A program made the position numbers and the translations under genes. A stretch of 64,000 nt of DNA from assembly GCF_000230995.2 (NCBI RefSeq), contig NC_019973.1:5470001-5534000 (forward strand). Reading direction: 5' to 3'. This document shows, piece after piece, positions 7,540 through 15,289 of the stretch; position 1 is the stretch's first letter; every line of letters starts with the position of its first letter. This stretch comes from Mesorhizobium australicum WSM2073. Its GTDB lineage: Bacteria > Pseudomonadota > Alphaproteobacteria > Rhizobiales > Rhizobiaceae. The notes under the pieces were generated by a model. It was given only the letters and a program-made list of their open reading frames with translations, was not told the DNA's origin and ran no database searches.

Positions 7540-8925
7540 TCAGATTGCAAGCAGCAGATGCTCCGGATCGCCAAGCAAGAGCTTGGTGACAACGCCGAGA
7601 CCCGCGCGCAGTTCCCCCTCGGTGGTCGAACCCAGCGAAATGCGCACCGCCGGATGCCAGGGCGTATCCGAAATACGGAAGGAGGTGCCCGGCGCAATGG
7701 CCACGCCTTGCAGCCGAGCCTGGGCGACAAAGCTTTCCTCGGAACGGTCGGCCGGCAGTTGCAGCCAGATATGCAACCCGTCGCGACGGGCACGGTAGTC
7801 GACGCCGGCCAGCACCTCGCCCGCGATGTCCTGTCGCCGCCGCAACGCCGCGCGCTGCCAGCGCACCAGCTCCATCGCGGTGCCGTCGGTCACCCATTTG
7901 GTGGCGATCTCGGCCACCAGCGGTGTCGCCATCCAGTTCGAGACTAGATGCCGGTTGGCGACAGCGGCAACGTAGCGATCGGGCGCGGCGAGATAGCCGA
8001 TGCGCAGGCCGGGCACGGTGATCTTGGTGAAGGAGGTGACGTAGAGCGTCCGTTCCGGCGCGAAAGCGGCGACCGGCGGCGGTCGATCCTCGACCAAGGG
8101 ACCCAGCACGTCGTTCTCGATGATGGCGATGTCGTGCTTGCGCGCCACCGCCGCGATCTGCTCGCGACGCTCCGCATCCATGAGCGTTGCCGTGGGATTG
8201 ATTACCGAAGGCTGCACGAAGACGGCGCGGATGTCGGACAGCCGGCAGGCTTCGTCCAGCGCTTCCGGAATCAGGCCATTGCCGTCGATCGGCAGGCCTT
8301 GAAGATTGAAGCCGAGATAGCGCGCCAGCGGCACCAGCGTATGATGACCGATCGCCTCGGTGGCAACGGTGGAGCCGGGCGGCGCCACGCTCATCAGCGC
8401 CACCGTCATGCCGGCCGTGGCGCCATTGGTGAGGCTGATATTCTGCGCGGAGGCGTCCAGCCCGCACAACTTCAGCCATTCGACCGCTACGGCACGGTGG
8501 CGCGGGAACACCATGTTTGGCCGGAACGACAGTGCCGAACTGGAAGGCAGGTTTTCGGCGAGCCAGCCCAGCGCCTGCTTCATCCGCTCCAGGTGCATCG
8601 GCTCGCAGACCGGCTTCAGGATCGACAGGTCGATGACTTCACCCAGGCGCTCCGGCAGATAAGGCGGCTCCGGTTCGCGGCGCTGCGTCTGCACAAAGCT
8701 GCCGCGGCCGATCTCGCCCGAAATCAGGCCGCGCCGGATCAGTTCCTCATAGGCACGGCTGACCGTCTGCACTGAAAGCTTGAGGTCGTCGGCCAGGCGG
8801 CGATGGGTCGGCAACCGCGTGCCGTTGGCGAGGCGGCCGTCGTGGATGGCGCGCGCGAACTGGTCGGCCAACGATTGATAGGCCGGCCGCCGGATGAGCG
8901 CGGGATCAGGGTGCCACAATGTCAT
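7540..8925 (-). CDS. enuR: MocR/GabR-type regulator EnuR
   Basis: This 461-residue regulator has an N-terminal GntR winged helix (about residues 15-80, with LPTHRRLADDLKLSVQTVSRAYEEL) fused to a class I aminotransferase-like domain. PLP would bind Lys301 in YVTSFTKITVPGLRIGY. In characterised ectoine users EnuR represses the uptake and catabolic genes and responds to N-alpha-acetyl-diaminobutyrate or diaminobutyrate bound to PLP. Here it sits between the ehu-eut operon and the divergent asnC-ssd-atf operon, the right place to control both. Start ATG 8925, only 83 bp from the divergent gene. Confidence 0.92.
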   Translation of the reverse strand: MTLWHPDPALIRRPAYQSLADQFARAIHDGRLANGTRLPTHRRLADDLKLSVQTVSRAYEELIRRGLISGEIGRGSFVQTQRREPEPPYLPERLGEVIDLSILKPVCEPMHLERMKQALGWLAENLPSSSALSFRPNMVFPRHRAVAVEWLKLCGLDASAQNISLTNGATAGMTVALMSVAPPGSTVATEAIGHHTLVPLARYLGFNLQGLPIDGNGLIPEALDEACRLSDIRAVFVQPSVINPTATLMDAERREQIAAVARKHDIAIIENDVLGPLVEDRPPPVAAFAPERTLYVTSFTKITVPGLRIGYLAAPDRYVAAVANRHLVSNWMATPLVAEIATKWVTDGTAMELVRWQRAALRRRQDIAGEVLAGVDYRARRDGLHIWLQLPADRSEESFVAQARLQGVAIAPGTSFRISDTPWHPAVRISLGSTTEGELRAGLGVVTKLLLGDPEHLLLAI

Positions 8926-8950
8926 GACTTATTAGAGATCGAAATCAGTG

Positions 8951-8959
8951 CAATTGACA
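8951..8959. promoter_or_regulatory. CAATTGACA box in enuR-asnC divergent region
   Basis: CAATTGACA in the 83-bp divergent interval recurs (reverse orientation) at 7421-7429 upstream of ehuA. The embedded TTGACA (8954-8959) could be a -35 element for the plus-strand operon, but no good -10 hexamer is seen at 16-18 nt. Confidence 0.35.
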
Positions 8960-9008
8960 ATCGAAATAATGCGCCGTCATGGTACGATCGACGAGAAAGT
9001 GAGCGCTG

Positions 9009-9500
9009 ATGACTGCTGCGAAACTCGACGCGATCGACCTCAAAATCCTCGACGCCATCCAGCGTGATGGACGCATCACCAAGCTGGCGTTGGCCGAGCA
9101 GGTCGGGCTGTCGCCGACGCCGTGCTGGATGCGGCTGCGCAAGCTGGAAAAGGCCGGCATCGTCTCGGGTTATCATGCCCGGATCGCCATGCGCGTTGTG
9201 GCGCCAGTCGCCACCGTGCTGATGGAGGTGACGCTGGCCAGCCACCGCCAGGCCGATTTCGACCGCTTCGAGCGCGTCATCCGCGACATCCCCGAGATCG
9301 TCGCCTGCTGGTCGGTAGGCGGCGGCGTCGACTATGTGCTGAAGGTGATGGCGCGCGACATCGACGCCTATCAGCGGCTGGTCGACGGCTTGCTCGATCG
9401 CGAGATCGGCATCGACCGTTACTTCACCTACATCGTCATCAAGACGGTGAAGGATGACATCGCGCTGCCGATAGCGGACCTGCTGCCGGCGTCGACCTAG
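9009..9500 (+). CDS. Lrp/AsnC-family regulator of ectoine catabolism (DoeX/AsnC type)
   Basis: This 163-residue feast/famine regulator has an AsnC-type helix-turn-helix at residues 5-60 (LDAIDLKILDAIQRDGRITKLALAEQVGLSPTPCW, split here between helix and turn) and a RAM/AsnC ligand-binding domain after residue 65, with the conserved segment VVGGVDYVLK in the form VGGGVDYVLKVMARD. AsnC/DoeX genes accompany ectoine-degradation loci and are thought to act as activators that sense acetyl-diaminobutyrate or a related metabolite. It heads the plus-strand operon with ssd and atf and diverges from enuR. Autoregulation through the short shared intergenic region is likely. Confidence 0.88.
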   Translation: MTAAKLDAIDLKILDAIQRDGRITKLALAEQVGLSPTPCWMRLRKLEKAGIVSGYHARIAMRVVAPVATVLMEVTLASHRQADFDRFERVIRDIPEIVACWSVGGGVDYVLKVMARDIDAYQRLVDGLLDREIGIDRYFTYIVIKTVKDDIALPIADLLPAST

Positions 9501-9527
9501 ACCGGATCGACTGCCCCCTCGCCGCAA

Positions 9528-9544
9528 TAGAGAGACTCTCTCTA
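9528..9544. promoter_or_regulatory. Perfect TAGAGAG/CTCTCTA palindrome upstream of ssd
   Basis: TAGAGAG (9528-9534) and CTCTCTA (9538-9544) flank ACT, between the asnC-type gene and the dehydrogenase. It could be an operator or a processing hairpin. It lacks a T tract, so a terminator is not claimed. Confidence 0.35.
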
Positions 9545-9625
9545 CGGCCAGGCGTCCAAACAGCCTCTCTGTCTGCCGGTGATGGGTAGTCTCCCCGCAT
9601 CAAACCGAACCGGGAGGCTTCGACC

Positions 9626-11119
9626 ATGTCCGCGCATTTCGCCCGCTCGCATCGCCACGAAGCGCTCGACCGGCTCGCCGACCGCCGGCTGCTGCGCGAA
9701 CTCGCCTATATCGACGGCCACTGGACGGCAAGCGGGGCGGCCGAGAGTTTCGAGGTCACCGATCCCGCGACCGGCACCACCGTGGCCTTCGTCGCAGCGC
9801 TCGATGCCGGCCAGACGACAAAAGCCATCGACGCCGCCGCGCGCGCCTTTCCGGCCTGGCGGGCGCTGCTGCCGCAGGAGCGCTCCAAAATTCTGCGAAA
9901 ATGGTTCGAGCTGATCATCGCAGCGAAAGACGACCTCGCTCTGCTGATGACGCTTGAGCAAGGCAAACCGCTCAAGGAGTCGCTTGGCGAAATCGACTAC
10001 GCCGCCTCTTTCGCCGAGTGGTATGCCGAGGAAGCAAAGCGCCTCAACGCCGAGAGCGTCACCAGCCATCTGCCGAACGCGGAAATGATGGTGCGGCGCG
10101 AACCGCTCGGTGTCGTCGGCGTGGTCACGCCGTGGAATTTTCCTTCGGCGATGCTGACCCGCAAGGCAGCCGCCGCACTTGCCGCCGGCTGCACCATCGT
10201 TGCGCACCCGTCTTCCGAGACGCCACTTTCGGCGCTGGCGCTGGCCGAACTCGGCGAACGCGCCGGACTGCCGGCCGGCGTTTTCAACATCGTCACCGGC
10301 AAGGCCGCGACGATCGTTGGGCGCATGTGCGAAGATGCGCGCGTGCGCGCCATGAGTTTTACCGGCTCGACCGAGATCGGCCGGCTGATCGCCGCCCAAA
10401 GCGCGCCGACGATGAAGCGGCTGGTGATGGAGCTTGGTGGTCACGCGCCGCTGATCGTCTTTGCCGATGCCGATCTCGACAAAGCGGTGACCATTGCCAT
10501 CGACGCCAAATTCGCCACATCAGGCCAGGACTGCCTTGCGGCCAACCGCATCTATGTCCAGCGTCCGCTCTATGACCGCTTCTGCGCTGCTTTCGCCAAG
10601 CGCGTCGAGGCGCTGCGGGCCGGCAATGGCTTGGCCGATGACGTCGACATCGGGCCGCTGATGCATGAGCGCGCCGTCAAGAAGGTCGAGGAACAGGTCG
10701 CCGACGCCGTGGTCCTCGGCGCGCATTGCCTCGCCGGCGGCAAGCGCCATCAGGCCGGACCGCTCTTCTACCAGCCGACGCTGCTGGCCGATGTCGCCGA
10801 CGACGCGCTGATCATGCGCGAAGAGACCTTTGGTCCGGTCGCCGCCGTCACGCCTTTCGACAGCGAGGACGAAGTCATCGCACGCGCCAATGCGACCGAA
10901 TATGGCCTGGTCGCCTATGTGGTGACCGAGAACGGCGCGCGCCAGCAGCGCATGGGCCGCGCGCTCGACTACGGCATGGTCGCCATCAACCGTGTGAAGA
11001 TCACCGGCGCGCCGATCCCGTTCGGTGGCGTCAAGCAGTCCGGCATCGGCCGCGAAGGTTCGCGCCACGGGCTAGAAGCTTTCACCGACCTCAAATACCT
11101 TTGCCTGGATGTGGCGTAG
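9626..11119 (+). CDS. Succinate/aspartate-semialdehyde dehydrogenase of ectoine catabolism (Ssd/DoeC type)
   Basis: This 497-residue NAD(P)-dependent aldehyde dehydrogenase is close to GabD. It shows VTPWNFPSAMLTRKAAAALAAGC for cofactor binding, the general-base glutamate in MELGGHAPLIV and the catalytic cysteine in SGQDCLAANRIYV. The C-terminal motif FGGVKQSGIGREGS is typical of succinate-semialdehyde dehydrogenases. Beside the ectoine genes its role should be oxidation of aspartate semialdehyde to aspartate, the last step of the route. It is followed after 33 bp by the aminotransferase, which has a clear ribosome-binding site (AAGGAG). Confidence 0.9.
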   Translation: MSAHFARSHRHEALDRLADRRLLRELAYIDGHWTASGAAESFEVTDPATGTTVAFVAALDAGQTTKAIDAAARAFPAWRALLPQERSKILRKWFELIIAAKDDLALLMTLEQGKPLKESLGEIDYAASFAEWYAEEAKRLNAESVTSHLPNAEMMVRREPLGVVGVVTPWNFPSAMLTRKAAAALAAGCTIVAHPSSETPLSALALAELGERAGLPAGVFNIVTGKAATIVGRMCEDARVRAMSFTGSTEIGRLIAAQSAPTMKRLVMELGGHAPLIVFADADLDKAVTIAIDAKFATSGQDCLAANRIYVQRPLYDRFCAAFAKRVEALRAGNGLADDVDIGPLMHERAVKKVEEQVADAVVLGAHCLAGGKRHQAGPLFYQPTLLADVADDALIMREETFGPVAAVTPFDSEDEVIARANATEYGLVAYVVTENGARQQRMGRALDYGMVAINRVKITGAPIPFGGVKQSGIGREGSRHGLEAFTDLKYLCLDVA

Positions 11120-11152
11120 GCTCGCACCCGGATCTCTTTCAAGGAGTTAAAA

Positions 11153-12532
11153 ATGCTCGACCAATCCAACGAACTCGCCGCATGGGATCGCGACCATTTC
11201 TTCCATCCCTCAACGCATATGGGCACCCACGCACGCGGTGAATCGCCGACGCGGATCATGGCCGGCGGTGAAGGCGTCACCGTCTGGGACAACAATGGCA
11301 GGAAGAGCATCGATGCCTTCGCCGGCCTCTATTGCGTCAATGTCGGCTATGGCCGCCAGAAGATATCAGATGCCATCGCGACCCAGGCGAAGAACCTGGC
11401 CTATTACCACGCCTATGTCGGGCACGGCACCGAGGCGTCGATCACGCTCGCCAAGATGATCATCGACCGCGCGCCGAAGGGCATGTCGAGGGTCTATTTC
11501 GGCCTCTCCGGTTCGGATGCCAACGAAACCAACATCAAGCTGATCTGGTACTACAACAATGTGCTGGGGCGGCCGGAGAAGAAGAAGATCATCTCGCGCT
11601 GGCGCGGCTATCACGGCTCGGGTGTCATGACGGGCTCGCTGACCGGGCTGGACCTCTTCCACAACGCCTTCGACCTGCCGCGCGCACCAATCCTGCATAC
11701 CGAGGCGCCGTACTATTTCCGCCGCGTCGACCGCTCGATGAGCGAGGAGCAGTTCTCGCAGCATTGCGCCGACAAGCTCGAGGAGATGATCCTCGCCGAA
11801 GGGCCCGAAACCGTCGCCGCCTTCATCGGCGAGCCGATCCTCGGCACCGGCGGCATCGTGCCGCCGCCCGCCGGCTATTGGGAAAAGATCCAGGCGGTGC
11901 TGAAGAAGTATGACGTGCTCCTGGTCGCCGACGAGGTGGTGACGGGCTTCGGCCGGCTGGGCACCATGTTCGGCTCTGACCATTACGGCATGAAGCCCGA
12001 CCTTATCACCATCGCCAAGGGCCTGACCTCGGCCTATGCGCCGCTGTCGGGCGTCATCGTGGCCGACAAGATGTGGCAGGTGCTGGTGCAAGGCTCCGAC
12101 AAGCTCGGCTCGCTCGGCCATGGCTGGACTTATTCGGCGCATCCGATCTGCGTTGCCGCCGGCGTCGCCAATCTTGAACTGATCGATGAGATGGACCTGG
12201 TGCGGAATGCTGGCGAGACCGGCGTCTATTTCCGTGCCGAACTGGCCAAGGCCGTCGGGGGTCACAAACATGTCGGCGAGGTGCGTGGCGACGGCATGCT
12301 GGCGGCGGTGGAATTCGTCAAAGACCGCGACGACCGTGTCTTCTTCGATGCTTCGCTCAAGATCGGGCCGCAAATTGCCACGGCCCTTGCCGCGAGCGGC
12401 GTCATCGGCCGCGCCATGCCGCAGGGCGACATTCTTGGCTTCGCGCCGCCGTTGTGCCTGACCCGCGAGGAAGCCGACATCGTGGTGGCCAAGACCGCCG
12501 ATGCCGTGAACAGCGTATTTGCAAATCTCTGA
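11153..12532 (+). CDS. Class III aminotransferase, diaminobutyrate transaminase (Atf/DoeD type)
   Basis: This 459-residue omega-amino acid aminotransferase has the PLP-phosphate region GLSGSDANETNIKLIWYYN, the Asp of VADEVVTGFGRLG that contacts the pyridine nitrogen, and the Schiff-base lysine in ITIAKGLTSAYAPLSG. The family also acts on putrescine, beta-alanine and pyruvate. Context points to transamination of L-2,4-diaminobutyrate to aspartate semialdehyde, the substrate of the preceding dehydrogenase. AAGGAG lies 9 nt upstream of the ATG. The next gene starts 9 bp after the stop. Confidence 0.9.
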   Translation: MLDQSNELAAWDRDHFFHPSTHMGTHARGESPTRIMAGGEGVTVWDNNGRKSIDAFAGLYCVNVGYGRQKISDAIATQAKNLAYYHAYVGHGTEASITLAKMIIDRAPKGMSRVYFGLSGSDANETNIKLIWYYNNVLGRPEKKKIISRWRGYHGSGVMTGSLTGLDLFHNAFDLPRAPILHTEAPYYFRRVDRSMSEEQFSQHCADKLEEMILAEGPETVAAFIGEPILGTGGIVPPPAGYWEKIQAVLKKYDVLLVADEVVTGFGRLGTMFGSDHYGMKPDLITIAKGLTSAYAPLSGVIVADKMWQVLVQGSDKLGSLGHGWTYSAHPICVAAGVANLELIDEMDLVRNAGETGVYFRAELAKAVGGHKHVGEVRGDGMLAAVEFVKDRDDRVFFDASLKIGPQIATALAASGVIGRAMPQGDILGFAPPLCLTREEADIVVAKTADAVNSVFANL

Positions 12533-12541
12533 GACCGACTC

Positions 12542-13636
12542 ATGAATGCCATAACCAAAACCCTCCCCGCCACCATGGCCGCCGTGCTGCTCACCGGGCA
12601 CGGCGGACCGGAAAAGCTCGTCTACCGAACCGATGTGAAAGTGCCCGCGCCTGCGTCAGGTGAAGTGCTGGTGAAAGTCACCGCTTGCGGCATGAACAAT
12701 ACCGATGTCTGGGTGCGCCAGGGCGCCTATGGCACGGAAGAGGACGCGGCCGCCGTTTCGACTTGGCGCCGCCAGGGCAACACGCTGACCTTCCCGCGCA
12801 TCCAGGGCACCGACACTGTCGGCACCATCGTTGCCGTCGGCGAAGGCGTTTCGTCGGATCGAATCGGCGAACGGGTGATGGTCGATTTCTCCATCTACAA
12901 CCGCGACGACGATTCCCTGGCCGACATCGACTATATGGGCCATGGCCGCGACGGCGGCTATGCCGAGTATCAGACCGTGCCGGCCGAGAACGCGCATGTT
13001 GTCGACACTATTTTGAGCGACGTCGAACTCGCCACCTTCTGCTGCGCCTATCTCACCGGCGAACAGATGCTGGAACGGGCTAACCTCAAGGCAGGCGAGC
13101 GCGTGCTGGTCACCGGCGCGTCGGGCGGCGTCGGCTCCGGCATCGTGCAACTGGCGCGGGCGCGTGGAGCCATTCCCTTTGCTGTCGTGGGCAAGGGCAA
13201 GGAAAAGGCGGTGCTCGACATCGGCGCCGAGGCGGTCGTCACCCGTGGCGTCGCGGACCTGCCGCAAGCCGTGAGCGAGGCGACCGGCGGCCAGCCGATC
13301 GATGTGGTCGCCGATCTCGTTGGCGGCGCGATCTTCAACGACCTGCTGCGCATCCTGAGGCCCGAGGGCCGCTACACCACGGCCGGCGCGATCGCAGGTC
13401 CGGTCGTCCAGCTCGATCTCAGGACCATGTATCTGAAACAGTTGCAGCTGCACGGATCGAGCCAGGGCACGCGCGCCGATTTCCGCCGCATCGTTCGCTA
13501 CATCGAACAGGGCAAGATCCGGCCGCTTGTCGGCGGCGTCTACAAACTCTCCGATTTCCACCGCGCACAAGCCGATTTCGTCGCCAAGGATTTCGTCGGC
13601 AAGCTGGTGGTGGTGCCCGACGCCGTCGCGAAGTGA
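12542..13636 (+). CDS. Quinone oxidoreductase-like MDR protein, last gene of the ectoine plus-strand operon
   Basis: This 364-residue medium-chain dehydrogenase/reductase has a GroES-like N-terminal domain and a Rossmann domain with VLVTGASGGVGSGIVQLARARGA (about 190-212). The catalytic-zinc cysteine context is replaced (ACGMNNTDVW) and no structural zinc cysteine cluster is visible, as in zinc-free quinone oxidoreductases. The gene begins 9 bp after the aminotransferase stop, so it is co-transcribed with ectoine catabolism. It is not one of the standard eut/doe genes and its substrate is unknown. A reductase acting on an aldehyde or enone side product is one possibility. Confidence 0.82.
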   Translation: MNAITKTLPATMAAVLLTGHGGPEKLVYRTDVKVPAPASGEVLVKVTACGMNNTDVWVRQGAYGTEEDAAAVSTWRRQGNTLTFPRIQGTDTVGTIVAVGEGVSSDRIGERVMVDFSIYNRDDDSLADIDYMGHGRDGGYAEYQTVPAENAHVVDTILSDVELATFCCAYLTGEQMLERANLKAGERVLVTGASGGVGSGIVQLARARGAIPFAVVGKGKEKAVLDIGAEAVVTRGVADLPQAVSEATGGQPIDVVADLVGGAIFNDLLRILRPEGRYTTAGAIAGPVVQLDLRTMYLKQLQLHGSSQGTRADFRRIVRYIEQGKIRPLVGGVYKLSDFHRAQADFVAKDFVGKLVVVPDAVAK

Positions 13637-13784
13637 CCTGCCGAAACCTGCATTTCGCCTGAAGCTCCCCTCGCCTGCTGCTGCCACGATCGGAATGGCT
13701 TGCAGACCAGCCGGTAAGCCGCCACAAACGGTGACGCCCGCCGCGCCGTCGGCCCGGGCATACGGTCACGGATACAGGCGAGAC

Positions 13785-15281
13785 ATGACAGCCCGAATGA
13801 TACTGCTCGACGCCAAGCCGCTTGGCATCGAGGATGTCGCCGAGATCGCGCGGCGCAATGCGCGGCTGATGTTGGGCGAGGAGGCGATGCGCCGCATCCG
13901 GGCGAGCCGCGCGCTCATCGAGCAGCTGACGCAACTCGGCAAGCCGATGTACGGCGTCACCACCGGCCTCGGCGCCTGCGTCGACACGCCGCTCGCGCAG
14001 GCCGATCTGATCGCCTTCCAACACAGCGTGCCGCTCAGCCACAGCATGGGCATCGGCCCGGCCCTTCCCACCGAGGCGGTCCGCGCGCTGATGGCCGCGC
14101 GCATTTCGGGAATGGCCGCCGGCGGCACCGGCACTTCCGAACGCGTGGTGATGGGCCTTGTGGCGGCACTCAACGCCGGCGTCCATCCGGTGATCCCGAC
14201 CTGGGGATCGATCGGAGCGGCGGACCTTGCCCATCTCGGCCACATGGCGCGAGCGCTGCGCGGCGACGGCGAGACGGAGTTCCAGGGCAGGATCATGCCG
14301 TCGGCCGAGGCGCTCGCGCTCGCCGGGCTCGAACGGCTCGACCTGCGCGAGAAGGACGGCCATGCCATCATCGTCGCCAACAGCCTGTCGACCGGCGCGG
14401 CTTGCCTCTGCCTGGAGGATGTCGCCCACCTCATCGACTGGTCGCTGGCCGCGGTGGCACTCAACCACGAAGCGTTCCGCTCGTCACTCACCGCCATCGA
14501 TGAAGCTGCGCTGTCGGCGCGACCGGCGTTCGGCCAGCGGGAGATCGGGGCGCGGCTGCGGGCGGAACTCGCTGGAAGCGGGCTCTGGAGGGAGAACGTC
14601 GCGCGGCGGCTCCAGGATCCGCTCAGCTATCGTTGCGTGCCGCAGGTGTGGGGCGGCCTGTTGCATGCGTTCGAACAGGCGAAGCTGGCAACGGAGATCG
14701 AACTGGCCCATTCCGGCGACAACCCGGTGATCCTACCCGAGGACGGATGCGTCGTCTCGAACGGCAATTTCGACCTCACCGCGATGACGCTGGCCTGGGA
14801 GCAGCTCGGCCAGGCGCTTGCGCATTGCGCCGTGGGCACCGCCAATCGCTGCATGAAGCTGATGTCGCCGACGGTGGCGGAACTGCCGCGCTTCCTGTCG
14901 GCCAGGGGCGGCAGCCGCCAAGGCTACGCCGAATTGCAGAAACCGCTTGCCGCGCTGGAGGCCGAGATCCGGCATCTGGCCAACCCGATGTCGCTCAGCC
15001 CGCTTGCCGTATCGGACGGGATCGAGGACCAGTCGTCGATGGCACCACGGGTGGTGGCCAAGACAGCCGAGATTGTCGAACGCCTGCGCTATCTCGTTGC
15101 GATGGAGCTGATCTTCGCGGCGACGGGCGTGGAGTTGCGCGGCGTCGTCGACAGTATGGGCGAAGGACCACGGCGCACCTACGCCGCCGTGCGTGCGCTC
15201 GTCAGCCCGCTCGACGACGACCGCGAGATGAGCGCGGACATGACGCGGGTCGCCCGGATGGTGGCTGGTCCCCGAGACTGA
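13785..15281 (+). CDS. Aromatic ammonia-lyase family protein lacking the MIO tripeptide
   Basis: This 498-residue member of the HAL/PAL/TAL family keeps the catalytic-loop tyrosine motif YGVTTGLG (56-63), the SGDNPVI segment and a C-terminal SDGIEDQSSMAPR corresponding to the family's SADQEDHVSM. At residues 141-149 the sequence reads GSIGAADLA, where the family has GSVGASGDLAPL. The Ala-Ser-Gly that cyclises to the electrophilic MIO group is therefore absent, with a one-residue deletion and no serine. I checked the codons at 14205-14231 and the frame is intact. It cannot be an ordinary histidine or phenylalanine ammonia-lyase. A lyase for a substrate with a better leaving group is one possibility, since ergothionase is, as I recall, a MIO-free relative. 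Convergent with the dehydrogenase that follows. Confidence 0.85.
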   Translation: MTARMILLDAKPLGIEDVAEIARRNARLMLGEEAMRRIRASRALIEQLTQLGKPMYGVTTGLGACVDTPLAQADLIAFQHSVPLSHSMGIGPALPTEAVRALMAARISGMAAGGTGTSERVVMGLVAALNAGVHPVIPTWGSIGAADLAHLGHMARALRGDGETEFQGRIMPSAEALALAGLERLDLREKDGHAIIVANSLSTGAACLCLEDVAHLIDWSLAAVALNHEAFRSSLTAIDEAALSARPAFGQREIGARLRAELAGSGLWRENVARRLQDPLSYRCVPQVWGGLLHAFEQAKLATEIELAHSGDNPVILPEDGCVVSNGNFDLTAMTLAWEQLGQALAHCAVGTANRCMKLMSPTVAELPRFLSARGGSRQGYAELQKPLAALEAEIRHLANPMSLSPLAVSDGIEDQSSMAPRVVAKTAEIVERLRYLVAMELIFAATGVELRGVVDSMGEGPRRTYAAVRALVSPLDDDREMSADMTRVARMVAGPRD

Positions 15282-15289
15282 GTTCCGGC

